Source: JAEUJM01 sp964635055
Lineage (GTDB): Bacteria > Actinomycetota > Acidimicrobiia > Acidimicrobiales > DATDAH01
Length of the DNA stretch: 64,000 nt
Reading direction: 5' to 3'
Assembly (NCBI GenBank): GCA_964635055.1
Contig: CAZWMT010000001.1
Span: forward strand, 124,001 to 188,000
Each line of letters begins with the position of its first letter. Position 1 is the first letter of the stretch. This document shows, piece by piece, positions 16,117 to 24,833 of the stretch. The notes under the pieces were generated by a model. That model did not search any database. It had not been told where the DNA came from and was given only the letters and a program-made list of their open reading frames with translations. The position numbers and the translations under genes were made by a program.

Positions 16117-16122
16117 ATGCTA
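16117..16122 (-). promoter_or_regulatory. -10 hexamer for glycine-rich protein
   Basis: TAGCAT (minus strand) ends 7 nt before ATG 16109; leaderless geometry. Confidence 0.45.
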
Positions 16123-16395
16123 CTGCCCCGCCAGGCGACGTTTGCCCTGTTCGCTGTTGTGGCGAGTCGGGGCGTCGCTCGCAACGCGCCGTGATGAGTC
16201 CCACGCTTCTGCCTTCGACGACGAAGCGGAACGCCGCGTGCGGCGTGATCCGGCCGTCGGGAACACGCGGAGGCGGCCTGGCGGGGCACTGGTCGACCGG
16301 GTCGGAGCCCTTTGGCTCGCCGGCAGAGCGTCGGAGCTACGACATCGCGCTCGGAGTGCGCTCGCGGTCGTCGAGCACGTGGAACGTTCCGGCAG

Positions 16396-16827
16396 TCAGC
16401 GGATGCGGAGCTTGGCCAGATGCGAAGGCAGGGAGCCCACCACCCCGCGGCGTTCCGCGGGCGGGTCGGGGAACGGCACCGCGCACTCGCCGGCGTCCTG
16501 GCCGGCGTCCACGCCCATGCCCCGCAGGATGAGGCGACAGCCCCACTCGGTCTCGATCGACATCGACTCGGCGGCGCCCTCGAACACGTCGACGACCACG
16601 GCGTCGTCGCCCGGGTACAGCGCCCGCAGGTACTCGGGGGCGTAGACGGTGACGCCCGCCACCTCGCCGACGGCCTCCTGGTCGGGCCCCGGCCAGAAGT
16701 CCTCGTACAGGAACGGCGCGGTCGACTCGCAGCACCCCGTCCCGATCGTGATCGTCAACGCTCCCGACCGTGCCCCCTTGGCCCGCTCCACCACCGCCTC
16801 AGCAGCAGCCGTCGACTCGACTCGCAC
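16396..16827 (-). CDS. DUF779 protein
   Basis: 143 residues. GALTITIGTGCCESTAPFLYED with the adjacent CC pair, then EVAGVTVYAPEYLRALYPGDDAVVVDVFEG and SIETEWGCRLILRG, matches DUF779. In many bacteria the DUF779 gene lies directly beside an aldehyde dehydrogenase gene; here the ALDH is ~5 kb away on the same strand, with a repeat-bounded segment between them. The C-terminal ~35 residues extend past the domain. Function unknown. GTG 16827 lies 6 nt after TAGCCT. Confidence 0.85.
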   Translation of the reverse strand: MRVESTAAAEAVVERAKGARSGALTITIGTGCCESTAPFLYEDFWPGPDQEAVGEVAGVTVYAPEYLRALYPGDDAVVVDVFEGAAESMSIETEWGCRLILRGMGVDAGQDAGECAVPFPDPPAERRGVVGSLPSHLAKLRIR

Positions 16828-16833
16828 CCCGTC

Positions 16834-16839
16834 AGGCTA
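16834..16839 (-). promoter_or_regulatory. -10 hexamer for DUF779 gene
   Basis: TAGCCT (minus strand) ends 6 nt before GTG 16827; leaderless geometry. The DUF779 gene therefore has its own promoter today. Confidence 0.45.
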
Positions 16840-16870
16840 GAGCCGGACCGCCGACAGAGTCACCACCGAC

Positions 16871-17074
16871 TCCAGCAAGACGGGGTGGTGACCCGTGGCG
16901 CACGAAGCAGACCGGCCCCGACCCCCCGAGCACGGGGTAGCGGCCCGGAGGGCGGCACCGCGGACCCAGGCCGCGCCGACCACAGGACGAACCCAGCACA
17001 GACCCCCTGCAAAACGGGGTGGTGACACGTGGCGCACCGAGCAGATCGGCCCCGACCCCTCCGCGAACGGGGTA
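16871..17074 (+). repeat. Short interspersed units, locus A
   Basis: Two units of a ~48-bp sequence (around 16871-16919 and 17003-17051) of the type ..GCAAAACGGGGTGGTGAC..GTGGCGCA..GCAGATCGGCC, plus a shorter third one near 17058. Related units lie at 21680-21840. No ORF with coding character is seen between 16828 and 17246. Confidence 0.7.
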
Positions 17075-17220
17075 GCGACCCGGGGGGTGGCGCCGATCCG
17101 GAGGGTCCGAAAGATCGCCGCATGCTTTTCGCGGCGATTTTCGGATACCGGATCGGGGTCAGGACCCGCCGGGTCGCGGGAGCCCCGCACGAACAGGACC
17201 CGCCGATCTGCAGGCCAAGA
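17075..17220 (+). repeat. 146-bp direct repeat, copy A
   Basis: Matches 21845-21990 in the same orientation with 7 differences in 146 positions by eye (~95%). It contains a hairpin (ATCGCCGC...GCGGCGAT, ~17114-17137, followed by TTT). It sits just past the 3' end of the aldo/keto reductase gene. Confidence 0.9.
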
Positions 17221-17246
17221 GCCGCCGGGTCGCGGGGGCGACCCCC

Positions 17247-18251
17247 CTACCCGTGTTGCCAGACCCGGCTCTTGAGGCTGCGGAGCCCCTCGAGGGCGAG
17301 GGCGTCGATGCCGGCCATGTCGTCGGCCGAGAGCGCCCAGCCCAGGGCGCCGGCGTTCTGCTCCGCCTGCTCGGCGTTCTTGGCGCCGGGGATGGGCACC
17401 GCGCCCTTCTGGATCAGCCAGCGCAGCGCCACCTGGCTGGGGGTGCGGGCCTCGGCGCCGGCGGCGTGGGACTCGCCGATGCGGCGCAGCTCGGCGACGA
17501 TGGGGTCGACCTGCGCCATCGGGTGGGCCGAGAACGTCCGGCTGCTCGGCGGCGGGTTCGACGCCGAGTACTTGCCGGTGAGGCGGCCCTGCCCGATGGG
17601 CGAGTACGCGAGCGGAACCACGCCCAGCCGTCGGCAGGCGGCGATGAGGCCCGACGTCTCGGGTCGCCGGCGCAGGATGGAGAACTCGATCTGGTTCGAG
17701 GCCAGCGCCACGCCGCTGCCGGCGAGGTCGGTGTGGATGGCCTCCATCTCCTTGACGGAGTAGTTCGACACGCCGACCGCCGACGTCAGGCCCTCGTCGA
17801 CCACCGCGGCGAGCGCGTCGGCCAGGGCGCCGTGTGAACGCAGGCTCACCGGGCCGTGGATCTGGTAGAGGTCGACGCGCTCCACCCCCAACCGCTCGAG
17901 CGACGCCTGCAGGGCCGACCGCAGCGCCCCCTTCACGTTCAGCTTCGAGGGCGCCGGCATGAATTTGGTGGCCAGCACGACGTCGTCCCGTGCCACCCCA
18001 CTCGACGCCAGCAGTCGCCCGATGATTCGCTCGCTCTCGCCGCCGCCGTACACCTCGGCGGTGTCGAACAGCGTGACGCCAGCAGCCAACGACGCCTCGA
18101 ACGCCTCGGCGATGGTGGCCTCGGTGATCGCGGCGTCGTACCCGCCCATCCCCCACGTCGACTTGTCGCCCCACGCCCAGGTGCCCACGCCCAACGGCGC
18201 ACACGGCCGGCCCAGGCCCGGGAAGGTGATCTGGTCGGCGTCGTCGCTCAC
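17247..18251 (-). CDS. Aldo/keto reductase
   Basis: 334 residues, TIM-barrel NADPH oxidoreductase of the AKR superfamily. Seen are the N-terminal LGVGTWAWG, FDTAEVYGGGESE (catalytic Asp and Tyr), VLATKFMPAP (Lys) and DLYQIHGP (His), then AVGVSNYS, NQIEFSIL, PLAYSPIGQGRLTGKY and the cofactor-binding PIPGAKNAEQAEQN. The catalytic tetrad is complete. GTG 18251 is preferred over 18260 because TAGCGT lies 7 nt upstream. Substrate unknown. It lies within the repeat-flanked segment. Confidence 0.93.
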   Translation of the reverse strand: MSDDADQITFPGLGRPCAPLGVGTWAWGDKSTWGMGGYDAAITEATIAEAFEASLAAGVTLFDTAEVYGGGESERIIGRLLASSGVARDDVVLATKFMPAPSKLNVKGALRSALQASLERLGVERVDLYQIHGPVSLRSHGALADALAAVVDEGLTSAVGVSNYSVKEMEAIHTDLAGSGVALASNQIEFSILRRRPETSGLIAACRRLGVVPLAYSPIGQGRLTGKYSASNPPPSSRTFSAHPMAQVDPIVAELRRIGESHAAGAEARTPSQVALRWLIQKGAVPIPGAKNAEQAEQNAGALGWALSADDMAGIDALALEGLRSLKSRVWQHG

Positions 18252-18258
18252 GGCCGGC

Positions 18259-18264
18259 ACGCTA
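18259..18264 (-). promoter_or_regulatory. -10 hexamer for aldo/keto reductase
   Basis: TAGCGT (minus strand) ends 7 nt before GTG 18251; leaderless geometry that decides the start. Confidence 0.45.
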
Positions 18265-18278
18265 CCGGCGGCCGAGGA

Positions 18279-18659
18279 TCAGACGGGGATCAGATCCACG
18301 TGGAGGTCGGCGGCGGCCGCCAGAACCGCCAGGTCGTCCTGGTCGGACGTCACGATCGTGTCGCCGTCATGCGCCAGCAGGACAACGGCGGCGTCGATGA
18401 CATCATCGGTACCGGCTTTGGCCAGCAGCTCTCCGGCACGTCGTCCGAGCGCATTGTCGATGGGGCGAACATCGACCGAGCGCAGGACCCGGGCGAGCTT
18501 CGCCTGACGTCCCGAGCCGCCGGGCCACACCTGGCCGATGACGCCGCCGTGCGTCAGCGGCGCTCGGTCTCGGGACCGCTCGGCTGCAACGAGCGCCATC
18601 ACGAATGGCACGCCGCGTTCGATCGCGATCAACGCGCCGGCATCCATGACGAGGCTCAC
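18279..18659 (-). CDS. vapC: VapC-type PIN-domain toxin
   Basis: 126 residues, PIN ribonuclease fold. The acidic active-site residues are visible: Asp in LVMDAGALIAIER, Glu shortly after, Asp in GTDDVIDAAVVLLA and Asp in VTSDQDDL. VapC toxins are Mg-dependent endoribonucleases acting on tRNA or rRNA. It starts at GTG 18659, 34 bp downstream of its antitoxin on the same strand. Confidence 0.88.
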   Translation of the reverse strand: MSLVMDAGALIAIERGVPFVMALVAAERSRDRAPLTHGGVIGQVWPGGSGRQAKLARVLRSVDVRPIDNALGRRAGELLAKAGTDDVIDAAVVLLAHDGDTIVTSDQDDLAVLAAAADLHVDLIPV

Positions 18660-18693
18660 GGATGGTGACAGCTCAGTGGTCGCTCATGAGCGA

Positions 18694-18978
18694 TCACGCT
18701 GCATCTGAACCCGCGCGACCCCTTACATGGATCGCGTTGCGGCGCACGTACTCGTTCGCCCTCTCTATGTCCTCGGGTGTGATCTCGCCGTGCTCGGCCT
18801 CGTACTCGGCGATCACCTCGTCGAGGGCCTCCAGACGCGCATCGTGGTCGGCCTGGCGGCGCAGCGCCTCGTTGACCCACGCACTCAGACTGTCGGCCCG
18901 CCCCGCGGCGACGGCGGCGGCGCCGACGGCCAACAGGTCCGCGTCGACGGTGGCAGAGAGGCGCCCCTTCGGAGTCAT
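18694..18978 (-). CDS. vapB: VapB-type antitoxin
   Basis: 94 residues. The N-terminal RLSATVDADLLAVGAAAVAAGRADSLSAWVNEALRRQ has the strand-helix-helix pattern of ribbon-helix-helix DNA-binding antitoxins. The acidic C-terminal half (EVIAEYEAEHGEITPEDIERA) would wrap the PIN toxin. It is the first gene of the TA operon and likely autoregulates it. ATG 18978 lies 6 nt after TAGCAT. Confidence 0.82.
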   Translation of the reverse strand: MTPKGRLSATVDADLLAVGAAAVAAGRADSLSAWVNEALRRQADHDARLEALDEVIAEYEAEHGEITPEDIERANEYVRRNAIHVRGRAGSDAA

Positions 18979-18984
18979 ACGATC

Positions 18985-18990
18985 ATGCTA
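18985..18990 (-). promoter_or_regulatory. -10 hexamer for vapBC
   Basis: TAGCAT (minus strand) ends 6 nt before ATG 18978; leaderless geometry. Confidence 0.45.
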
Positions 18991-19040
18991 CTCAGATAGG
19001 ACGATCATGCCACCAACACTCGCTGCTGACCCGGGTCTGA

Positions 19041-21563
19041 TCAGAAGAGGACGGTGGAGGGCGGCGGCGGATCCCCTGGGCCCTGCGGCCACGCCGCCTC
19101 GGTGCCGGCCAGCCGGAACAGCACGTCGGCAAGCTGGCCGCGGGTCACCGCTCGATCCGGCTTGAAGCGCGAGCCCGCCACGAACCCGTCGAGCAGGCCG
19201 TTCGCCTCGGCCCACTTCAGCGCCGCGTTGTAGCGGGCGCCCACGGGCACGTCGGTGTAGCCATGGGCTGGGTTCCCGGTGGGCGCACCCACCATCAGCC
19301 ATGCCAGCTTCACGACGTCGGCCCGCGAGACCGCATCGTCGGGGCGGAAGCTCGGGCGAGCGCCGCTGACCAGGCCATGCGCCACGGCCCAGTCCACCGC
19401 CCGCCGGAACCAGGCGTCCCGCGGGACGTCGGCGAACGGGTGGCGAGGCGACCCCGCCGGGTGATCCATCATCCGGAACAGCGCGTCGACGAGCCGAGCC
19501 CGAGCCACTGGTTTCGACGGCCGGAAGGTGGTGTCGCTCACCCCCGGCACCACCCCGAACAGCACCGCCCAGTCCACGGCATCGGCATAGAACGCCGACG
19601 GTGCCACGTCGGTGAACCCCGCCGGCGGGATCGTCACCTCGACCGGCGATGGGTCGCTCGAGACCGGCGGCAGACGGTCGCCGTGGACAACCACCACCAC
19701 GTCGATCACGGGGGTGTCCTGCGCGAGGGATGTGTGCACGCAATCGATGGTGACCCGGGAATCGGCAGCCAACGACTCGATCTCGCGCGCGCATTCGTCG
19801 GCGACCGGAACCGTCACCACGACGTCATCCACCGGCACGTCCCCGTCGTTGTCGAGGGTGATGTGCAGATGGATCGGATCGCCGGCAGTCACCGACGCCT
19901 CTTCTGCCGTGGACTGCACGGACAGCGACCGCTGTGCGCCGACTTGGACCACGAGCGTGTTCGAGTTGACCGACGCGGTCTCGTCGCTCACCGCCGTGGC
20001 CTGGTTGAGGTAGGTGCCGACGTCGCTCGGGGAGGTCAGGTGGTCACACTCGATCGTCGCGACCTCATCGACCGGGATCGTGTCGAGGGTTCCGGCGCAC
20101 TGCGGTGCGTCCGGGTCCGTCACCTCGACACCAGTGAGCGGAACGTCGCCTGTGTTCGTGACCGTCACCGTCATCTCGACGGGCTCGCCGACGACGACCC
20201 AGTCGTGCGCGGCATCCACGGCGACGGCGAGCGAGGGATGAGCCGTCACGGTCGTTGTGGCGCTCGCCGACACTGGTGCCGTCTGGCCGGTCGTCACGGT
20301 CACCTGGTTGACGAAGGGCGCTCGAAGAGAGGTCGGTGTCGTCACCGTGCACTCGATCGTGACCGAGGCGCGGCTGGCCAGGTCGGCCAGCGGACCCGCG
20401 CAATCCGGCACCTGTGGGTCGGTCACCACGACGCTGGTGAGCGGCGTCGTCCCGGTGTTCGTGACGGTGAGCTCGTAGTTGATGTCACCTCCTGCGACCA
20501 CGGACGACGGCTGCCCGGTCAGTGCGACCATCACCTCGGGGGTGGTGGCGTCGATGCGGGCGATGCGATCGTTACCCGCGCTGGCAAACCACACCGTCCC
20601 GTCCGGTGCGGTGGCGATCCCTTCGGGACCGACGATCCCACCCCCGAGGTCGGTGAAGACCTGCGTCGTGCCACGCAACCCGATGCGCCGAACCTGGTTC
20701 TGAGAACTGACGGTCGCCCAGACGCTGTGTCCGGGACCAGACGTGAGGCGAGCAGACGACGGGATGGAGCTCTGATCGGTGCGCCACCCACCGGTGGCGG
20801 GGTTGAACCGCTCGACCGAGGTGAAGGTGGTGCCACGGAGCACCTCGACGCTGCCGTCCGGCCAAGCGGCGAGGTCGCTGATCACGTTGTAGTGATCCTC
20901 ACGGATGTGCAAGGTCACGGCATGGGAGATCGGGTTCATCTGACCGATGGCGTAGCGGGTGAACTGCGGCCACAGGTATATCCCAGAGAACCACAGGCGC
21001 CCGTCGAATCCTCGCGTGATCCGACCCGGGCGGCTCAGACCTCCCGTCGGATAGGTGTCGATCGAGCCATCCGGATCGATGTGCCCGATCCGATCCGTCG
21101 ACGTGCTCGTGAACCAGGCGCCATCGGCTCCGTCACTGACAATGCTGCGAGGTGCCACGACATCCGGGGATCCGAACACGTTGATCGCCCCTGTGGAGCG
21201 ATTCAACCTACCGATCTGGTCCCCGGTGCCGTTCGTGAACCACACCGGCCCCGAAGCACCGACCGCGATGCTGTTCGGCTGGTCGATGTTGCCCGCCGGC
21301 GCGTCGGCGCCGAAGACCGCGATGTCCTCGGTGGTGGGGTCGAGCCGCCCGATCAGGTCGTTGGCCTGGCTGGTGAACCAGACGATGCCGTCGGGCGCCA
21401 CCGCGATGTCCGTGGGCTGGTCGACCTGGCCATCGACGTCCGTGAACGTGGTGATGTCACCCCGTTCGGCCGAGGCCGGAGCCGGCGCGACGGGCGCCAC
21501 CGCCAACCCGACGCCGACGAGCGCCGCCGCGGTCACCAGCCCCACCGCTCGACGCAACCTCAC
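19041..21563 (-). CDS. Secreted beta-propeller / CARDB-like / triple-SLH surface protein
   Basis: 840 residues. A signal peptide ending ASA-E; a Vgb-like beta-propeller (~35-345) with repeated DGIVWFTSQANDLIGRLD-type blades; three DUF11/CARDB-like modules (~350-640, VTNTGTTPLTSVVVTDP pattern); then three SLH domains (starts near 649, 709 and 768: GFTDVAPSAFYADAVDWA, PFADVPRDAWFRRAVDWA, GYTDVPVGARYNAALKWA). SLH domains anchor proteins to cell-wall polymers. The C-terminal STVLF end resembles that of the second SLH protein in the window. GTG 21563 is chosen because TAGCCT lies 6 nt upstream; TTG 21569 is an alternative. It sits inside the repeat-flanked segment. Confidence 0.9.
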   Translation of the reverse strand: MRLRRAVGLVTAAALVGVGLAVAPVAPAPASAERGDITTFTDVDGQVDQPTDIAVAPDGIVWFTSQANDLIGRLDPTTEDIAVFGADAPAGNIDQPNSIAVGASGPVWFTNGTGDQIGRLNRSTGAINVFGSPDVVAPRSIVSDGADGAWFTSTSTDRIGHIDPDGSIDTYPTGGLSRPGRITRGFDGRLWFSGIYLWPQFTRYAIGQMNPISHAVTLHIREDHYNVISDLAAWPDGSVEVLRGTTFTSVERFNPATGGWRTDQSSIPSSARLTSGPGHSVWATVSSQNQVRRIGLRGTTQVFTDLGGGIVGPEGIATAPDGTVWFASAGNDRIARIDATTPEVMVALTGQPSSVVAGGDINYELTVTNTGTTPLTSVVVTDPQVPDCAGPLADLASRASVTIECTVTTPTSLRAPFVNQVTVTTGQTAPVSASATTTVTAHPSLAVAVDAAHDWVVVGEPVEMTVTVTNTGDVPLTGVEVTDPDAPQCAGTLDTIPVDEVATIECDHLTSPSDVGTYLNQATAVSDETASVNSNTLVVQVGAQRSLSVQSTAEEASVTAGDPIHLHITLDNDGDVPVDDVVVTVPVADECAREIESLAADSRVTIDCVHTSLAQDTPVIDVVVVVHGDRLPPVSSDPSPVEVTIPPAGFTDVAPSAFYADAVDWAVLFGVVPGVSDTTFRPSKPVARARLVDALFRMMDHPAGSPRHPFADVPRDAWFRRAVDWAVAHGLVSGARPSFRPDDAVSRADVVKLAWLMVGAPTGNPAHGYTDVPVGARYNAALKWAEANGLLDGFVAGSRFKPDRAVTRGQLADVLFRLAGTEAAWPQGPGDPPPPSTVLF

Positions 21564-21569
21564 GTGCAA

Positions 21570-21575
21570 AGGCTA
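21570..21575 (-). promoter_or_regulatory. -10 hexamer for SLH propeller protein
   Basis: TAGCCT (minus strand) ends 6 nt before GTG 21563; leaderless geometry. Confidence 0.45.
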
Positions 21576-21679
21576 CGGCGTCGCCCCCCCCCGCAACGGT
21601 CGACGGCCACGACGATCAGATGGGGTCGGCGCGTAGGGCGAAGCCCTCCCGACGGCCGAGGACGAAGTCAGCGCAGACC

Positions 21680-21844
21680 CCTGCAAAATGGGGTAGCGAC
21701 CCGTCGCGCAGACAAGCAGATCGGCGGTGGCGCCCAGCAGGCGCTCTGGCGACCACGAGACGCGCTCAGCGCAGACCCCCTACAAAACGGGGTGGCGACC
21801 CGCGGCGCAGACAAGCAGATCGGCGGGTCCCACCCAACAAGACA
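21680..21844 (+). repeat. Short interspersed units, locus B
   Basis: Two units related to those at 16871-17074: CCCCTGCAAAATGGGGTAGC.. near 21680 and CCCCCTACAAAACGGGGTGG.. near 21776, each followed by a CAGACAAGCAGATCGGC segment. No gene is recognised between 21576 and 22015. Confidence 0.7.
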
Positions 21845-21990
21845 GCGACCCGGCGGGTGGCGCCGATCCGGAGGGTCCGAAAGATCGCCGCATGGTTTTC
21901 GCGGCGATTTTCGGATACCGGATCGGGGTCAGGACCCGCCGGGTCGCGGGAACCCGGCACGAACACGACCCGCCGATCTGCGGGCCGAGA
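21845..21990 (+). repeat. 146-bp direct repeat, copy B
   Basis: Second copy of the 17075-17220 repeat, same orientation, 4,770 bp away. It begins 26 bp beyond the 3' end of the aldehyde dehydrogenase gene. Confidence 0.9.
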
Positions 21991-22015
21991 GCGACGAGGG
22001 TCGCGGGGCAGCCCC

Positions 22016-23530
22016 CTAGATCTGATCCGAGAGCAGCGGGTAGTGGAAGTGGTTGTCGCGGCCCGCGGTCTCGGGGTTCACGTGGACGTGCTTGACCTGG
22101 CGGTAGGCCTCGAAGCCGAAGGTGCCGAGCTCGCGGCCGATGCCCGACTGCTTGTAGCCACCGAACGGGCGGGCCGGATCGATCAGGTGGTAGTCGTTGA
22201 TCCACACCGTGCCGGTGCGCATGCGGGCGGCCACGCCCTTGGCCCGGTCGAGGTCGCCGCCCTGCACGCCGCCGGCCAGGCCGTAGATGGAGTCGTTGGC
22301 GATGGCCACGGCCTCGTCGTCGGTGTCGAAGGGGATCACCGACAGCACGGGGCCGAAGATCTCCTCCTGGGCGATCTTGGCCGAGTTGTCGACGTCGGCG
22401 AAGATCGTCGGCTGGAAGAAGGCCTCCCTGTCCAGGCCCTCCTGCAGGCCCTCGGGCTTGGCGCCGCCGGTGATGGGCTCGCCCACCTCCTCGCGGCCGA
22501 GGGCCACGTAGCGCTCCACCGTCTCGACCTGGCTGCGGGACACCAGCGGGCCGAGGTCGGTGAGGAAGTCGAGGGGGTTGCCCAGCACGATCTTGCCGGC
22601 CCGGTCGGCCAGCAGGCTGACGAACTCGTCGTAGATGCCCCGCTGCACCAGCGCCCGGGTGCCCGACTCGCACACCTGGCCGCCGTGCATGAAGGTGCCC
22701 CACAGCACGCCGGCGGCGGCCAGGTCGAGGTCGGCGTCGTCGAGGACGATGTTGGCCGACTTGCCGCCCAACTCGAGGGTGACGGGCTTCACGGTGGCCG
22801 AGGCCAGCTGCATGATGCGGCGGCCGACCTCGGTGGAGCCGGTGAACGCGGTCTTGTCGACCAGCGGGTTGCCGGCCAGCTCCTCACCGACGGTGCCGCC
22901 GGGGCCGGCCAGGATGTTGACCACGCCGGGCGGCAGGTCGGCCTCCTGGATGATCTCGGCCAGCTTCAGCGCGGTGAGCGACGTGAACGTGGCCGGCTTG
23001 ATGACCGTGCAGTTGCCCGCGGCGATGGCCGGGGCGATCTTCCACGCCGCCATGATGAACGGGAAGTTCCACGGGATGATGCCGGTGCACACGCCGATGG
23101 GCTCGTAGCGCAGGTAGTTCTCCGACACCGGGAAGGGGCTGCCCTCCAGGTCCTCCTGGTCGGGGCGCTCGGCGGCCATCCGGGCGAACCACTCGAAGGC
23201 GCCCTTGCCGCCGGGGATGTCGGCCAGGCTGGCCTTGCGGATGGTGCCCCCGCCGTCGCGGGCCTCGAGCTCGGCGAGGGCCTCGGCGTTCTCGCCGATC
23301 AGCTCGGCGATGCGGTTGACCTTGGCGGCCCGCTCGGCGCCGCTCATCTTGGGCCACGGGCCCTCGTCGAAGGCCTTGCGGGCGGCCTCGATGGCCCGCA
23401 CCGCGTCGTCGCGGCCGGCCTTGGCCACGTCGGCGATCTTCTCGCCGGTGGCGGGATCGTGGGTGGCGAAGGTCTCGCCCGATGCGGCGTCGCAGAACTC
23501 GCCGTCGATGAAGAGCTGGTAGTCGGCCAT
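22016..23530 (-). CDS. NAD(P)-dependent aldehyde dehydrogenase
   Basis: 504 residues from ATG 23530, standard ALDH length. Motifs include IPWNFPFIMAAWKIAPAIAAG, FTGSTEVGRRIMQ, the general base Glu in VTLELGGKSANIV, the catalytic Cys in GGQVCESGTR, EEIFGPVLSVIPF and PFGGYKQSGIGREL. It oxidises aldehydes to acids; the substrate class (betaine aldehyde, acetaldehyde or others) cannot be fixed. The open frame continues upstream to 24574 but that extension is antisense to the cyclase gene and not coding. Repeat copy B lies at its 3' end, and the nearest same-strand partner beyond the repeats is DUF779. Confidence 0.95.
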   Translation of the reverse strand: MADYQLFIDGEFCDAASGETFATHDPATGEKIADVAKAGRDDAVRAIEAARKAFDEGPWPKMSGAERAAKVNRIAELIGENAEALAELEARDGGGTIRKASLADIPGGKGAFEWFARMAAERPDQEDLEGSPFPVSENYLRYEPIGVCTGIIPWNFPFIMAAWKIAPAIAAGNCTVIKPATFTSLTALKLAEIIQEADLPPGVVNILAGPGGTVGEELAGNPLVDKTAFTGSTEVGRRIMQLASATVKPVTLELGGKSANIVLDDADLDLAAAGVLWGTFMHGGQVCESGTRALVQRGIYDEFVSLLADRAGKIVLGNPLDFLTDLGPLVSRSQVETVERYVALGREEVGEPITGGAKPEGLQEGLDREAFFQPTIFADVDNSAKIAQEEIFGPVLSVIPFDTDDEAVAIANDSIYGLAGGVQGGDLDRAKGVAARMRTGTVWINDYHLIDPARPFGGYKQSGIGRELGTFGFEAYRQVKHVHVNPETAGRDNHFHYPLLSDQI

Positions 23531-23647
23531 GTGTCTGTCCCCCTGGACGCCAGTATGTGCCCCGCGAACGTACCGGACGGACTTCCCGCCAGGCGAGCGA
23601 CAGCTTCGGCCGAGCGGCAGCGATCTTCGGCGAGGTGCGACGAGCGA

Positions 23648-23693
23648 GGGACGAGCGAGTCCTGACGATCGCGATGAGGCGTCAGCCGAAGAG
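23648..23693 (-). repeat. Diverged copy of the 50-bp repeat
   Basis: On the minus strand this reads GCTCTTCGGCTGACGCCTCA and continues CTCGTCCCTCG-like, matching the start and end of the two copies at 32736-32857. It lies in the 189-bp gap between the divergent ALDH and cyclase genes. Confidence 0.65.
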
Positions 23694-23719
23694 CCGAGAA
23701 GAGGCGCGACACTGGCGCG

Positions 23720-24814
23720 GTGGCGGTCGACCGCGAAGAGCTGATCCGGCGCGGCATCGTCGACCCCGACGCCGCCGATGCCGACGCCAAGGTGGCGCTG
23801 TGCGACGCCTTGTTGGCTCGCGGGGCTTCCATCGACCAGCTCGTGCAGAACGCCACCAACCTGGGGGCGGTCAGCGCGGACATCAACCTGCGGGGATCCG
23901 GCCCCCGCTTCACCTTCGCCGAGGCGGCCGAGCGCCACGGCTTCGATCTCGACGTCGCCTACCGGGCCTGGCGTGCCCTCGGGTTCCCCGACCCCCCGCC
24001 CGACGAGCCCGCGCTCACCGAGGCCGAGGCCGACCTGCTGGGCTTCTTCAACGAGCTGTCCGTGCTGGACGAGGAGTCGGCGCTGCAGTTGCTTCGGGTC
24101 ATGGGGTCGTCGGTGGCGCGCATGGCCGACGCCGCCGTGGCCGCCCTCCGGCTCTACATGGAGGTGCCGCTGGTGTCGGCCGGCGCCACCTACCTCGACA
24201 TCACCGACGCCTACGGTGAGCTCACCGACACCCTGTTGCCCCAGACCGTGAAGGCGATCGACGCCATCCTGCGCCGCAACATCGCGTCGTCGGCACTGAT
24301 CGAGTGGGGCATCGACCCCGATCATGCCTCGACCACCGCCCGCCTCGTGGTGGGCTTCGCCGACATGGTCGGCTACACCGCCATGGCCCGCGCCCTGTCC
24401 ACCCGCGAGCTGGTCACCGCCATCGGCACGTTCGAGCGCGAGGTGGTCGACCTGGTCACCGACCACGGCGGACGGGTGGTGAAGCTGATCGGCGACGAGG
24501 TGATGTTCGTGCTGCCCGACCCCGCCGACGCCTGCGTCCTGGCTCGCGCGCTGGCCGAACGGTTCGCGCATCACCCGGTGGTGCCACCACTTCGGGTGGG
24601 ACTGGCCTGCGGCGAGGTCCTCACGCGCGACGGCGACTACTACGGACGGGTGGTCAACGCCGCGTCACGACTGGTCGAGCTGGCCGACCCGGGCGGCGTG
24701 GTGGTCTCCGACGGCGTCGAGGAGCTCCTGGGCGGGTCGTTCCCCACCGAGCCGCTGCCGCCGACACGGGTGAAGGGCTACGACGAGCCGGTGCAGGCCT
24801 TCCGCCTGGCCTGA
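23720..24814 (+). CDS. Class III adenylyl cyclase with N-terminal regulatory domain (Rv1264-like)
   Basis: 364 residues. The N-terminal ~200 residues are all-helical and match the autoinhibitory domain of mycobacterial Rv1264 (LIRRGIVDP, LVQNATNLGAVSADINLRG, FTFAEAAERHGFDLDVAYRAWRALG, VMGSSVARMADAAVAALRLY). The catalytic domain (~205-364) has metal Asp residues in VVGFADMVGYTAM and IGDEVMF, and the YGRVVNAASRLVELA helix. Rv1264 is activated at acid pH; a similar sensing role is an inference. GTG 23720 is the start; no strong ribosome site is visible. Confidence 0.9.
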   Translation: MAVDREELIRRGIVDPDAADADAKVALCDALLARGASIDQLVQNATNLGAVSADINLRGSGPRFTFAEAAERHGFDLDVAYRAWRALGFPDPPPDEPALTEAEADLLGFFNELSVLDEESALQLLRVMGSSVARMADAAVAALRLYMEVPLVSAGATYLDITDAYGELTDTLLPQTVKAIDAILRRNIASSALIEWGIDPDHASTTARLVVGFADMVGYTAMARALSTRELVTAIGTFEREVVDLVTDHGGRVVKLIGDEVMFVLPDPADACVLARALAERFAHHPVVPPLRVGLACGEVLTRDGDYYGRVVNAASRLVELADPGGVVVSDGVEELLGGSFPTEPLPPTRVKGYDEPVQAFRLA

Positions 24815-24833
24815 CCGCCGCGGCGCGTGGGCG

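Noticed and set aside
17075..21990. Insertion sequence pair (composite transposon)
   Set aside because: The 146-bp repeats contain no transposase or terminal inverted repeats that I can see; described as direct repeats instead.
19263..22019. Plus-strand 918-codon open frame opposite the SLH propeller gene
   Set aside because: Antisense shadow without recognisable motifs, running through the intergenic repeats.
23531..24574. N-terminal extension of the aldehyde dehydrogenase frame
   Set aside because: The extension is antisense to the adenylyl cyclase gene; the ALDH family start is at 23530.
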